Positions 42,143 to 50,440 of a DNA stretch of 64,000 nt are shown piece after piece (position 1 is the stretch's first letter; each line of letters begins with the position of its first letter). The stretch comes from Buchnera aphidicola (Symydobius americanus). GTDB taxonomy: Bacteria > Pseudomonadota > Gammaproteobacteria > Enterobacterales > Enterobacteriaceae. A program made the position numbers and the translations under genes. The notes beneath the pieces were generated by a model that saw only the letters and a program-made list of their open reading frames with translations, made no database searches and had not been told where the DNA came from. The DNA lies in the NCBI RefSeq assembly GCF_964059135.1, contig NZ_OZ060393.1, forward strand, positions 382,501 to 446,500, given 5' to 3'.

Positions 42143-42598
42143 TTATTTATTTTTTAAAGATATATTTACCGTAATTATATGAGAAACTGTTTTGTGAGGT
42201 TTAAAACATACCTTATAATTACCTAATTGACGAATAGAACCACATTCTAAAATAATTTCTTTTCTATGTACTGGTACACCTAAATTAGTAATGTAATTAG
42301 CAAGTTCACGTGATCCAATAGAACCAAAAATTCTTCCTTTTTCTCTAGCCTGAACAAACATACGCACAGTACCCAAGGATTTTATTTGATTAATTCTTTT
42401 ATGAACTTCGATAATTTTTGATTGAATTTTTTGAGTTTCCTGGTATTTTTTTTGTTCTAAAAATTTGATATTTTTTAAAGTTGCTAGAATAGCTTTTCCA
42501 GTAGGAATTAAATAATTTCTAGCATAACCGGGTTTAACTTCGATTACCTTTCCAATATCACCTAAATTTTTGAGAGTTTTTAATAAAATAATTTTCAT
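42143..42598 (-). CDS. rplI: Ribosomal protein L9
   Basis: Elongated large-subunit protein at the base of the L1 stalk, 151 residues (E. coli 149). The N-terminal domain MKIILLKTLKNLGDIGKVIEV and the linker helix are clear. The start has an AAGGAAAG ribosome binding site. It is the last gene of rpsF-rpsR-rplI. Confidence 0.97.
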   Translation of the reverse strand: MKIILLKTLKNLGDIGKVIEVKPGYARNYLIPTGKAILATLKNIKFLEQKKYQETQKIQSKIIEVHKRINQIKSLGTVRMFVQAREKGRIFGSIGSRELANYITNLGVPVHRKEIILECGSIRQLGNYKVCFKPHKTVSHIITVNISLKNK

Positions 42599-42624
42599 AC
42601 TTTCCTTTTTCTAAATATATTATA

Positions 42625-42852
42625 TTAATGATGTTGATCCGTATAAGGCAATAAAGCTAGATATCTAGCACGTTTAATCGCACGAGATAATTGTCTTTGA
42701 TATCTTGAACGAGTTCCTGTGATCCTACTGGGAATAATCTTACAATTTTCTGTAATATAATTTTTTAATATTACAATATCCTTATAATCAATTTCTTTAA
42801 TTTTTTCTACCGTAAATCTGCAAAATTTTCTTCTTCGAAAATAACGAACCAT
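42625..42852 (-). CDS. rpsR: Ribosomal protein S18
   Basis: Small-subunit protein of 75 residues, as in E. coli, pairing with S6. Conserved parts are [11 protein letters not shown] near the start and [20 protein letters not shown]. It lies 42 bases after rpsF; priB, found between them in E. coli, is absent. Confidence 0.97.
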   Translation of the reverse strand: MVRYFRRRKFCRFTVEKIKEIDYKDIVILKNYITENCKIIPSRITGTRSRYQRQLSRAIKRARYLALLPYTDQHH

Positions 42853-42894
42853 TTAAACCTCGGAATAAAAGTAATATTAATATATTATTATTTT

Positions 42895-43383
42895 CTAAAG
42901 AATTTTATTAGAAATTACATTTCTTTTCTTATCTTTAGTATCTTTAGTATCTTTAGTATCTTTAGTATCTTTAGTATCTTTAGTATCTTTAGTATCTTTA
43001 GTATTTTTAGTATTTTTAGTATTTTTAGTATTTTTAGTATCTTTAGTATCTTTAGTATCATCTTTTAATTTTAATATTGGAGATACAGAAGTGACTTTTC
43101 TTTTCATACAAATAATAAGTTTTCGAAAAACAAACTCATCAAATCGAAATTTTTGATCTAAAGTTTGAATATGTTGAGAACAAATTTCAATATTCATCAA
43201 TATATAATATGATTTATGTAAGTGATTAATTGGATAAGCTAATTGACGTCTTCCCCAATTTTCAAGACGATGCAAAATACCGTGATTCTTTTTTACAAAT
43301 TTTTTATATTTTTTAATGATCTTATTGACCTGATCTAGTGTTTGATCAGGATGAATCATAAATATAATTTCATAATGCCGCAT
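42895..43383 (-). CDS. rpsF: Ribosomal protein S6 with a repeat-derived C-terminal tail
   Basis: Binds 16S rRNA together with S18. Residues 1 to about 105 form the normal S6 domain (MRHYEIIFMIHPDQ, YPINHLHKSYYILMNIE, FRFDEFVFRKLIICMKRK). Residues 110-151 are 14 perfect three-residue units, three DTK, four NTK and seven DTK, then DKK and a short tail. The total is 162 residues, while the E. coli protein has about 131-135. The tail comes from a 9-base tandem repeat in the DNA (separate entry). E. coli S6 has a glutamate tail added by RimK; the alternating charged tail here is unlike it. Confidence 0.96.
   Translation of the reverse strand: MRHYEIIFMIHPDQTLDQVNKIIKKYKKFVKKNHGILHRLENWGRRQLAYPINHLHKSYYILMNIEICSQHIQTLDQKFRFDEFVFRKLIICMKRKVTSVSPILKLKDDTKDTKDTKNTKNTKNTKNTKDTKDTKDTKDTKDTKDTKDTKDKKRNVISNKIL
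42931..43056 (-). repeat. 9-base tandem repeat, 14 copies, inside rpsF
   Basis: 126 bases made of 14 head-to-tail 9-base units (plus-strand unit ATCTTTAGT). Four adjacent units carry the same C to T change (ATTTTTAGT), turning Asp into Asn; ten units are identical. The unit length keeps the reading frame, so copy number can change without breaking rpsF. The block of identical variants suggests expansion by slippage or unequal exchange after the change arose. Confidence 0.97.
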
Positions 43384-43480
43384 ATGTAATAATAATCCTT
43401 ATGGATGTATAGTTATATTTATTAAATTAAAATTTAATATAAAATAACAAGGAAATGTATAAATTTGATAGTAATAATTT

Positions 43481-43509
43481 AATATATCGTATTATATTAA
43501 AAAATTCAA
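43481..43509 (-). promoter_or_regulatory. Candidate sigma-70 promoter for rpsF-rpsR-rplI
   Basis: On the minus strand TTGAAT (43509-43504) is followed after 17 bases by TATATT (43486-43481), about 100 bases before the rpsF start codon. Spacing is ideal and the -35 box matches at four of six positions. The surrounding gap (43384-43617) holds no gene; rnr and rlmB, found between purA and rpsF in E. coli, are missing. Confidence 0.4.
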
Positions 43510-43617
43510 TTAAAAAATTAAACTATCATGAAGAATCAAATAAGCTATCTAAATCAAGGAATAAAAATATAATAATTTTATTACAATATATAATTTTAAT
43601 GAAAATCTATTAAATAT

Positions 43618-44916
43618 TTAGTTAATAATATCTCGAACCATAATTATTGAAGAACGATCGGGGCCTGTAGAAATAATATTAATCGGTACTCCAACAAAAT
43701 TTTCAATATAATGAATATAATACTTTGCTTCTGTTGGTAAATCAGAAAATTTAGTTATTCCCAATAATGAAGTTTTCCAACCAGAAAAAACTTTATAAAC
43801 CGGTCTGATAGAATTCCAATCTAAAACAGAAGAAGACATACTTAAAACATTTAAATCGTCATAATTCTGATAGCCAATACAAACTTTAAACTCCGATAAA
43901 CCATCAAAAACATCTATTTTTGTTAAACATAATGAAGAAACAGAATTTAAACTTACCATTCTTGATAAAAGAACTAAATCTAACCAACCGGTACGTCTTC
44001 TACGACCCGTAGTCGAACCTATTTCTTTTCCTTTATCAACAAAATAAGAATTAAGTTCATCAGTTAATTCTGTTGGAAAAGGACCAGAACCTACTCTCGT
44101 ACAATACGCCTTAAATATACCTAAAACACAATTAATACTATTTAAATTCACACCAGATCCAGTAAAAACACCTCCTATTGTAGTATTAGAAGAAGTAACA
44201 TATGGAAAAGTTCCATGATCTAAATCTAATAATGCACCCTGAGCCCCTTCAAATAGAATGTTTTTTGGTTCAGTATCATTATAATAATTTAATAAATAAG
44301 GAATATCTTTTACTTTAGAAAGCAAAATATCTTTGTACTTTATTAAATTTAAAAATATATCATCAAATTTAACAGTACTATAATTATAGTAATGATTTAA
44401 CTGAAAATTATAATAATCAATATTATTTTTTAACTTTTGAGATAATAAATCTTCATTAAAAAGATCTCCAACAGTAATTCCTCGGCGAGCAACCTTATCT
44501 TCATAAGTTGGACCAATTCCTCTACCAGTAGTACCAATAAGATATTTTCCTAATTTTTTTTCTCGAGCTAAATCCATATTAATATGATAACCTAATACTA
44601 AAAAACAATTTCTAGAAATAAATAAACGATTTTCTAAAGAAATATTATAAGAAGACAATATATCTATCTCTTTAATAAAATCTATAGGAGAAATCACCAC
44701 TCCATTGCCTAAAAAAAGTTTTGTATGTTTATGAAGCACACCAGACGGAATTAGATGTAATACAATTTTTTGATCATTCACTAATAACGTATGCCCAGCA
44801 TTATGCCCACCTTGATAACGAACAATATAATGGAATTTTTTCGATAAACAATCAATAACTTTACCTTTACCTTCATCTCCCCATTGCATCCCCAAAACTA
44901 CCAAATTTTTATTCAT
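43618..44916 (-). CDS. purA: Adenylosuccinate synthetase
   Basis: Joins IMP and aspartate with GTP on the way to AMP. It is 432 residues, as in E. coli. The GTP-binding loop GDEGKGK lies at about residues 13-19; HNAGHT, GRGIGPTYEDK and TSSNTT follow. It is followed upstream on the same strand by trpG and trpE, whereas in E. coli its upstream neighbours are hflC, hflK, hflX and hfq. Confidence 0.97.
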   Translation of the reverse strand: MNKNLVVLGMQWGDEGKGKVIDCLSKKFHYIVRYQGGHNAGHTLLVNDQKIVLHLIPSGVLHKHTKLFLGNGVVISPIDFIKEIDILSSYNISLENRLFISRNCFLVLGYHINMDLAREKKLGKYLIGTTGRGIGPTYEDKVARRGITVGDLFNEDLLSQKLKNNIDYYNFQLNHYYNYSTVKFDDIFLNLIKYKDILLSKVKDIPYLLNYYNDTEPKNILFEGAQGALLDLDHGTFPYVTSSNTTIGGVFTGSGVNLNSINCVLGIFKAYCTRVGSGPFPTELTDELNSYFVDKGKEIGSTTGRRRRTGWLDLVLLSRMVSLNSVSSLCLTKIDVFDGLSEFKVCIGYQNYDDLNVLSMSSSVLDWNSIRPVYKVFSGWKTSLLGITKFSDLPTEAKYYIHYIENFVGVPINIISTGPDRSSIIMVRDIIN

Positions 44917-45085
44917 TACGTAATGATCCTTAAAAATATTTAATATTATATAAAATAATATATTTCACATATCCATAAAAGATTACTTTAATCTAAAATA
45001 TTAGAAATAATAAATTATAAAATTCATACATATAAATTAAATTAAAAATTAAAAAATTTAAAAGTTTTAAAAAATAATTGATTAA

Positions 45086-45664
45086 CTATTTTTGAGCCCA
45101 ATTTAAAGTATTATTCAGTAACTTTGAACCATATGTAGTTAAAATAGATTCTGGATGAAATTGAAATCCACAAACTTTGTCAGAATTATTCCGAACAGAC
45201 ATAACCATATTTTTAAACCTGGAATTAACAACTAGTGAATTTGGTATATTTTTACAAATTAAAGAATGATACCGAGCGACAGGTAAAGGATTTGGAAGTT
45301 GAAAAAACATGTCTTTTCCATCGTGATGAATTAAAGACGTTTTTCCATGTAAAATCTCTACAGCATATTCTATTTTCCCTCCATAATATTCTACAATTCC
45401 TTGATGCCCTAAACAGATACCAATTACAGGTATTTTTTTAATAGCATAATCTAATAAATCTAACATACAACCAGCATCTTTAGGATTACCTGGTCCTGGA
45501 GAAAGTAAAATAATTGGATCACGCATACGAGATAAAACTGAAATAATAATATCTATGGAAGTTTGATTACGATAAATTATAACTTTATGATTATTAATAC
45601 GTAATTGGTCAACAATATTATATGTAAAAGAATCAAAATTATCTAATAAAAGAATATTTTTCAT
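45086..45664 (-). CDS. trpG: Anthranilate synthase component II (glutamine amidotransferase)
   Basis: Supplies ammonia from glutamine to TrpE for anthranilate, the first step to tryptophan. It is 192 residues and stands alone, not fused to TrpD as in E. coli. The nucleophile is in GICLGHQG, the oxyanion region is LLSPGPGNP, and the His/Glu pair is in FQFHPES. Its ATG follows the trpE stop codon directly, so the two are translationally coupled. Chromosomal position next to purA is unusual for Buchnera, where trpEG is often on a plasmid. Confidence 0.97.
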   Translation of the reverse strand: MKNILLLDNFDSFTYNIVDQLRINNHKVIIYRNQTSIDIIISVLSRMRDPIILLSPGPGNPKDAGCMLDLLDYAIKKIPVIGICLGHQGIVEYYGGKIEYAVEILHGKTSLIHHDGKDMFFQLPNPLPVARYHSLICKNIPNSLVVNSRFKNMVMSVRNNSDKVCGFQFHPESILTTYGSKLLNNTLNWAQK

Positions 45665-47233
45665 TTACAATGAATCCTGTAGATAATTGGATTGAATAAT
45701 AGCATTTATTACAGCTTGAGCTTTATTACGACTTTCTAAAGACTCTTCTTCAGGAATAGAATCTAATACAATACCAGCACCAGATTGAATAGTTGCAATT
45801 TGATGTTCAATATATGCAGAACGTATAACAATACAAGTATCTAATATACCGGATTCTGTAAAATAACCAATAGATCCACCATAACTTCCTCTTTTTAACC
45901 TCTCCGTTTGAGAAATTAATTGCATAGCTCTCACTTTCGGTGCTCCACTTAATGTACCCATATTCATACATGCAGCATAAGCATGTAAAAAATCTAAATC
46001 ATATCTTAAAATTCCTACCACTTTAGATACTAAATGCATAACATGAGAATACCGATCAACATTGGTTAAATTGGATACAAATCGACTACCGGGAATACAA
46101 ATTTTTGCTAAATCATTACGAGCTAGGTCTACTAACATCAAATGCTCCGCTAACTCCTTATGATTGGTTCTCATTTCAAGTTCAATTCTATTATCTAAAT
46201 CAAGATCAAATTTTCCATATTTATCAGTACCTCGGGGTCGAGTACCAGCAATAGGATATATTTCTATTTTTCGGTTCTTAGGATTATATTTTAAAGAACT
46301 TTCTGGAGACGATCCAAATAATATAAAATTTCTATCTTGCATATAAAACATATATGGACTGGGATTATTCAACTTTAATCGATAATAAGCAGATAATGGA
46401 TAAGGACAAAATAATGAAAATTTTCTAGAAGGAACAACCTGAAAAACTTCCCCCTTTTTTATATAGTTTTTCATATTTTTAACTATATGTTTATACTCCA
46501 TATCACTAAAATTACATGTAACAGGAGAAGGAAAAACTTTTTTTTCTGGAATTAATATAGGAGAATGATTCAATTTTTTATAAATATTATATAATCTCTT
46601 TTTAATTCTTAACTTTTCAAAATCATTTTCATAAAATATACTACCCTGAAGAATGCTATTTTTTTTTAAATGATCAATGATTAACAAAACTTCTGATAAA
46701 TAAAAACAAAAATCAGGACATTGATGAATACTCTTCAAATCTGGTAATGATTCAAAATTATTAATTAAATCATATGAAAATAATCCACCAAAAAAAACTG
46801 CTTTTGGTTGATTTAAAGGAGATTTAATTAATTGAAAAATAAACCTAAAAGAATCAAAAACTGAAAGAGAATGTATCTTTTTATCTTCATCTAAATCTTT
46901 TTTAAAATTAGGAAACACTAATTTTACTTTATTTTTATAAAAACTAAATTTTACCGTTTTAGGAAGAATAGTTGATAATCGATTTAATAAATACTGACCA
47001 TTTTTTGAAAATGATTCAAAAATCACAGTTTTTTTAAATCCCATAATACGTACTGCCGTATCTATAATCATCATACTTTCTAATTGTTTTCTTTTATTAA
47101 TCTCTGCAGATTCTAATAATAAAGTATGTTTTTTTTGACCGCAAATTTCATAAAATGCTGCAGCAGGATTAGATCTATAAGAAGCATCAAGTATGATAGT
47201 TTGAATTTCTGATCGAAAATTAATTACATTCAT
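45665..47233 (-). CDS. trpE: Anthranilate synthase component I
   Basis: Converts chorismate to anthranilate with ammonia from TrpG. It is 522 residues (E. coli 520). The feedback-inhibition element LLLESAEI near residue 38 and NPSPYMFYM are kept, so inhibition by tryptophan is probably retained. Catalytic segments PIAGTRPRG, ELAEHLMLVDLARND and GAGIVLDS are intact. The 71-base gap before it shows no leader peptide with tandem Trp codons and no attenuator, so I see no transcriptional control. Confidence 0.97.
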   Translation of the reverse strand: MNVINFRSEIQTIILDASYRSNPAAAFYEICGQKKHTLLLESAEINKRKQLESMMIIDTAVRIMGFKKTVIFESFSKNGQYLLNRLSTILPKTVKFSFYKNKVKLVFPNFKKDLDEDKKIHSLSVFDSFRFIFQLIKSPLNQPKAVFFGGLFSYDLINNFESLPDLKSIHQCPDFCFYLSEVLLIIDHLKKNSILQGSIFYENDFEKLRIKKRLYNIYKKLNHSPILIPEKKVFPSPVTCNFSDMEYKHIVKNMKNYIKKGEVFQVVPSRKFSLFCPYPLSAYYRLKLNNPSPYMFYMQDRNFILFGSSPESSLKYNPKNRKIEIYPIAGTRPRGTDKYGKFDLDLDNRIELEMRTNHKELAEHLMLVDLARNDLAKICIPGSRFVSNLTNVDRYSHVMHLVSKVVGILRYDLDFLHAYAACMNMGTLSGAPKVRAMQLISQTERLKRGSYGGSIGYFTESGILDTCIVIRSAYIEHQIATIQSGAGIVLDSIPEEESLESRNKAQAVINAIIQSNYLQDSL

Positions 47234-47304
47234 ATAATATGTTTTATTAAAAATAATTTTTATTTTATCATGTTACTTCAAAAAAGCATTATTAATAATA
47301 ATTA

Positions 47305-48273
47305 TTACTTTTTAAATAAAGAATTTTTATGATTTTTTAAACATTCAATCTCATTTAATACATTTAAAACCTCTTGTATTAATTGATGAACATCAGTTGT
47401 ATATAAATAATGCACATTTTTCCAATTTCGAATCCATGTCATTTGTCTTTTTACTAATTTTCGGGTAGCAGAAAGAGATTTAACAATCATCTCGTGATAA
47501 GTAATCATATTAGATAAATACAACCACATATAACGATAACCAATACAACGCATAGAAGGAAGATTAATGTTTAGATCAGTTCGATAAAATAAACTCTTAA
47601 CTTCTAATTCTAATCCTTGATGTAACATTTTATAAAATCTACTTTTAATTTTATAATGTAAATATTTTTTATCAGGAATATGAGCGAATTGTATAAGCTT
47701 ATATGGAAATCTATGATTTTTAATTTTATTTAATTCACTAAATTTTTTTCCCGTAATTAAACATATTTCTAATGCTCTTAATAATCTTTGAGAATCATTA
47801 GGATGGATATTCTTGCAGGATTCTGAATCAATTTTAAATAAATAATTATATAAATAATTACTTTTATTATAAATATTAGAAGATAATATTCGTTTTCTTA
47901 AATGAAAATTAGATTTCGGAAGATGAGAAATTCCATTTAATAGAATATTATAATAAAACATTGTACCACCAACTAATAACGGAATTTTACCCGAATATAA
48001 AATATCTTCTATTTCTCTTAACGCATCTAATCGAAATTCTGCAGCAGAATAAAAATCACTAGGATCCTTACAATCCACTAATCTATGAGGGTGTTTTAAT
48101 AATTGTAAACAATTTGGTTTTGCAGTTCCAATATTCATGTAACGATAAATTAACGCAGAATCTACACTAATTAATTCTATAGGTAAATACTTTCTTAACT
48201 TCATGGCTAAATTAGATTTACCTGAAGCTGTTGGTCCCATTAAAAAAATAACAAATGGTTTAAAAAAATTCAT
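47305..48273 (-). CDS. miaA: tRNA dimethylallyltransferase
   Basis: Adds an isopentenyl group to A37 of tRNAs reading U-starting codons. The ATG at 48273 (MNFFKPFVIFLMGPTASGKS) gives 322 residues (E. coli 316); the in-frame TTG at 48285 is rejected. The P-loop GPTASGKS, the DSALIYRYMNIGTAKP segment and the VGGTMFYYN motif are present. In E. coli hfq follows miaA; here trpE does. Confidence 0.96.
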   Translation of the reverse strand: MNFFKPFVIFLMGPTASGKSNLAMKLRKYLPIELISVDSALIYRYMNIGTAKPNCLQLLKHPHRLVDCKDPSDFYSAAEFRLDALREIEDILYSGKIPLLVGGTMFYYNILLNGISHLPKSNFHLRKRILSSNIYNKSNYLYNYLFKIDSESCKNIHPNDSQRLLRALEICLITGKKFSELNKIKNHRFPYKLIQFAHIPDKKYLHYKIKSRFYKMLHQGLELEVKSLFYRTDLNINLPSMRCIGYRYMWLYLSNMITYHEMIVKSLSATRKLVKRQMTWIRNWKNVHYLYTTDVHQLIQEVLNVLNEIECLKNHKNSLFKK

Positions 48274-48285
48274 ATAATACCGCAA

Positions 48286-48461
48286 TATATTAAATGATAT
48301 AATATCATAAATTAATTACATGAAAAATAAAAAATACTATACTAAAATATAAAAACATTTTAAAAAAATATTTCAATTAAAATAATATTTTAAATTATTA
48401 CAAATAAATTTCTAAAAATATCAAATTTAATAATTTATTATAAAAAAAAATAGGAATTAGA
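48286..48461. other. A/T-rich gap between miaA and the ibpA promoter
   Basis: No reading frame or structure I can support. It lies between divergent genes and should hold the miaA promoter. Confidence 0.35.
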
Positions 48462-48489
48462 CTTGAAAAAAAAATAATCAACCCTATAT
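48462..48489 (+). promoter_or_regulatory. Sigma-32 (heat-shock) promoter of ibpA
   Basis: CTTGAAA (48462-48468) is a perfect match to the heat-shock -35 box. After 13 bases comes CCCTATAT (48482-48489), seven of eight matches to the -10 consensus CCCCATNT. Box sequences, spacing and position before a small heat-shock gene all agree. The predicted start near 48496 leaves a leader of roughly 75 bases. Confidence 0.8.
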
Positions 48490-48572
48490 ACTTTAATAGA
48501 AGAAAAATAAAACCATCAAGAGATTAAAAATCAATAATAATATTTAATCTAATAAAAATAGAGAGGTAAATC

Positions 48573-49016
48573 ATGTCTTATAATGCTATCTCATTTAGTC
48601 CAATATTAACAAATAATTTATTTTCAGAACGATTAAATCAAATTGATAAAATTTTTAGCAAATTAACTGGCGAACAAATAGCATCAAATCTACCAGACTA
48701 TAATTTTATAAAAAATGCAAACAATCAATACGAACTCATTTTATCAGTTCCAGGTTATCAAGAAGATAAATTAGATATTTCAATACAAAATAACGAATTA
48801 ACTGTATCTACAACTGAAACCAATAATACCGAAATTAATGAAGATAAAAAATACTTATATAAAGGAATTAAAGATGGTAGATTTTCAATAAGCTTTAACC
48901 TACACAATCCTATTAAAATCAAAAAAGCTGTATTAAAATTAGGATTACTAAAGATTACTTTTGAATACGAAATTCCTGAAGAACAAAAAATTAAAAAAAT
49001 TAGTATAGAAAAATAA
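48573..49016 (+). CDS. ibpA: Small heat-shock protein IbpA/Hsp20
   Basis: ATP-independent chaperone that holds unfolded proteins for DnaK and ClpB. It is 147 residues (E. coli IbpA 137). The alpha-crystallin domain spans about 38-130, with the NANNQYELILSVPGYQEDKLDIS strand region and the IRDGRFSISF-like segment (KDGRFSISFNLHNPI). The AGAGGT ribosome binding site is good, and a sigma-32 promoter lies upstream. A single ibp gene is seen here, in contrast to the ibpA-ibpB pair of E. coli. Confidence 0.94.
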   Translation: MSYNAISFSPILTNNLFSERLNQIDKIFSKLTGEQIASNLPDYNFIKNANNQYELILSVPGYQEDKLDISIQNNELTVSTTETNNTEINEDKKYLYKGIKDGRFSISFNLHNPIKIKKAVLKLGLLKITFEYEIPEEQKIKKISIEK

Positions 49017-49239
49017 ATTCAAAAATTAAAAACATGTTATGTCAACATATATATTAAAATAAAAAATATTCAATTTATTTATTATAATTTACTAAATAGT
49101 ATTCAATACTAAAATATCTACAAAAAAAATAATCATTAATAAAAATATTGTTTGAGATTTTTAATTTATCTATTTAAAATGTAATCAAAACGTCAATCTT
49201 AAAGTTATTATAAAAATATAAAAAATATTATCATCTCAC

Positions 49240-49312
49240 GCGGGAATAGCTCAGTTGGTAGAGCGCAACCTTGCCAAGGTTGAGGCCACGAGTTCGAATC
49301 TCGTTTCCCGCT
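49240..49312 (+). tRNA. tRNA-Gly (anticodon GCC)
   Basis: 73 bases with acceptor GCGGGAA/TTCCCGC, anticodon loop CTTGCCAA (GCC), T-loop GAGTTCGAATCTC and discriminator U, close to E. coli glyV. CCA is not encoded; TAAAA follows the last paired base. The 220-base gap before it holds no gene. Confidence 0.97.
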
Positions 49313-49483
49313 AAAAAAAATAAATACTATTTATGTAATATAATTTTTACATAATATTATTGAAAAAAATACTAAAAATTCTACAAAACCATTTTAATAT
49401 AAAAATGAATTATTCTAAAAAATAATAAATATTTATCAGCAAAGATACATATTAAAGTATAATATAAGGAAAAATTTTATGAT

Positions 49484-49687
49484 CTAACTAAAAAATCTTT
49501 TATTAAATTTTTCAATTCGCCCTCCGCTATTTAAAATACGTTGCTTTCCTGTATAAAAAGGATGACAATGAGAACAAATATCTAAATTTAAATAATCTTT
49601 ATTGATTGTTGAAAAAATATGCATTTTTTCTCCACAGGCGCAACTAACCGAAATTTGATTATATTTAGGATGAATTTCTTTTTTCAT
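49484..49687 (-). CDS. rpmE: Ribosomal protein L31 (zinc-binding type)
   Basis: Bridges the central protuberance and the small-subunit head. It is 67 residues (E. coli 70), starting [16 protein letters not shown]. Cys16, Cys18, Cys38 and Cys41 form the zinc site, so this is the zinc form, not YkgM. It lies next to hslV, not far from the E. coli arrangement where rpmE is near the hslVU region. Confidence 0.96.
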   Translation of the reverse strand: MKKEIHPKYNQISVSCACGEKMHIFSTINKDYLNLDICSHCHPFYTGKQRILNSGGRIEKFNKRFFS

Positions 49688-49900
49688 ATTAATAGTGTTT
49701 TATATAGTGAATGATTCAATATCATTTATTATAACCTATAAAATCATTTAAAAAAAATAAAATATAAAATATTTAATGACTCTAAAAATACAATTTTTAT
49801 ACATTAAATAGTATAAAAATTATATCATTTAATTTTAAATATCGCTAAAATATCTTATAATTAAATACATCAGAAACAACTATAATTATAGAGATTATCT

Positions 49901-50431
49901 ATGACAACCATATTAAGCGTTCGATTAAACGATAAAGTAGTAATCGGTGGAGATGGACAAGCAACATTAGGAAATACCATCATGAAAAAAAATGTCAAAA
50001 AAGTAAGATCATTATATAATAATCAAGTGATTTCGGGATTTGCAGGAGGAACTGCAGATGCATTTACCTTATTTGAATTATTTGAACAGAAATTAGACAT
50101 GTATCAAGGAAGATTAGAAAAGTCAGCTATAGAATTAGCAAAAGATTGGAGAAATGACCGTATATTAAAAAAACTAGAAGCCTTATTAGCAGTTGCAGAT
50201 AAAAAAATATCGTTAATTATAACTGGTAGTGGAGATGTAATACAACCAGAACATGATATAATTTCAATTGGATCTGGTGGTCCATATGCTCAAGCTGCTG
50301 CTTATGCATTATTAAAAAATACTAACCTTAACGCATATGAAATTGTAAAAAAATCTTTAAAAATTGCTGCAAACATTTGCGTATACACGAACCACATATT
50401 CACTATTAAAGAACTCACTTCAGAAAAATAA
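49901..50431 (+). CDS. hslV: ATP-dependent protease peptidase subunit HslV
   Basis: Proteasome-like threonine peptidase that works with HslU. It is 176 residues, as in E. coli. The start [20 protein letters not shown] places the catalytic threonine at position 2 after Met removal. [14 protein letters not shown] is conserved. No sigma-32 boxes like those of ibpA were found upstream, although the E. coli operon has a heat-shock promoter. Confidence 0.97.
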   Translation: MTTILSVRLNDKVVIGGDGQATLGNTIMKKNVKKVRSLYNNQVISGFAGGTADAFTLFELFEQKLDMYQGRLEKSAIELAKDWRNDRILKKLEALLAVADKKISLIITGSGDVIQPEHDIISIGSGGPYAQAAAYALLKNTNLNAYEIVKKSLKIAANICVYTNHIFTIKELTSEK

Positions 50432-50440
50432 GGATGGTAT

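Noticed and set aside
42931-43056. Regular repeats considered as a CRISPR array
   Set aside because: Units are 9 bases with no spacers and they are translated in frame as part of S6.
43523-43570. 14-codon plus-strand frame starting MKNQISYL in the purA-rpsF gap
   Set aside because: Too short, no ribosome binding site, no family resemblance.
47234-47304. Possible trp leader peptide and attenuator before trpE
   Set aside because: No short frame with tandem Trp codons and no alternative hairpins could be found in 71 bases.
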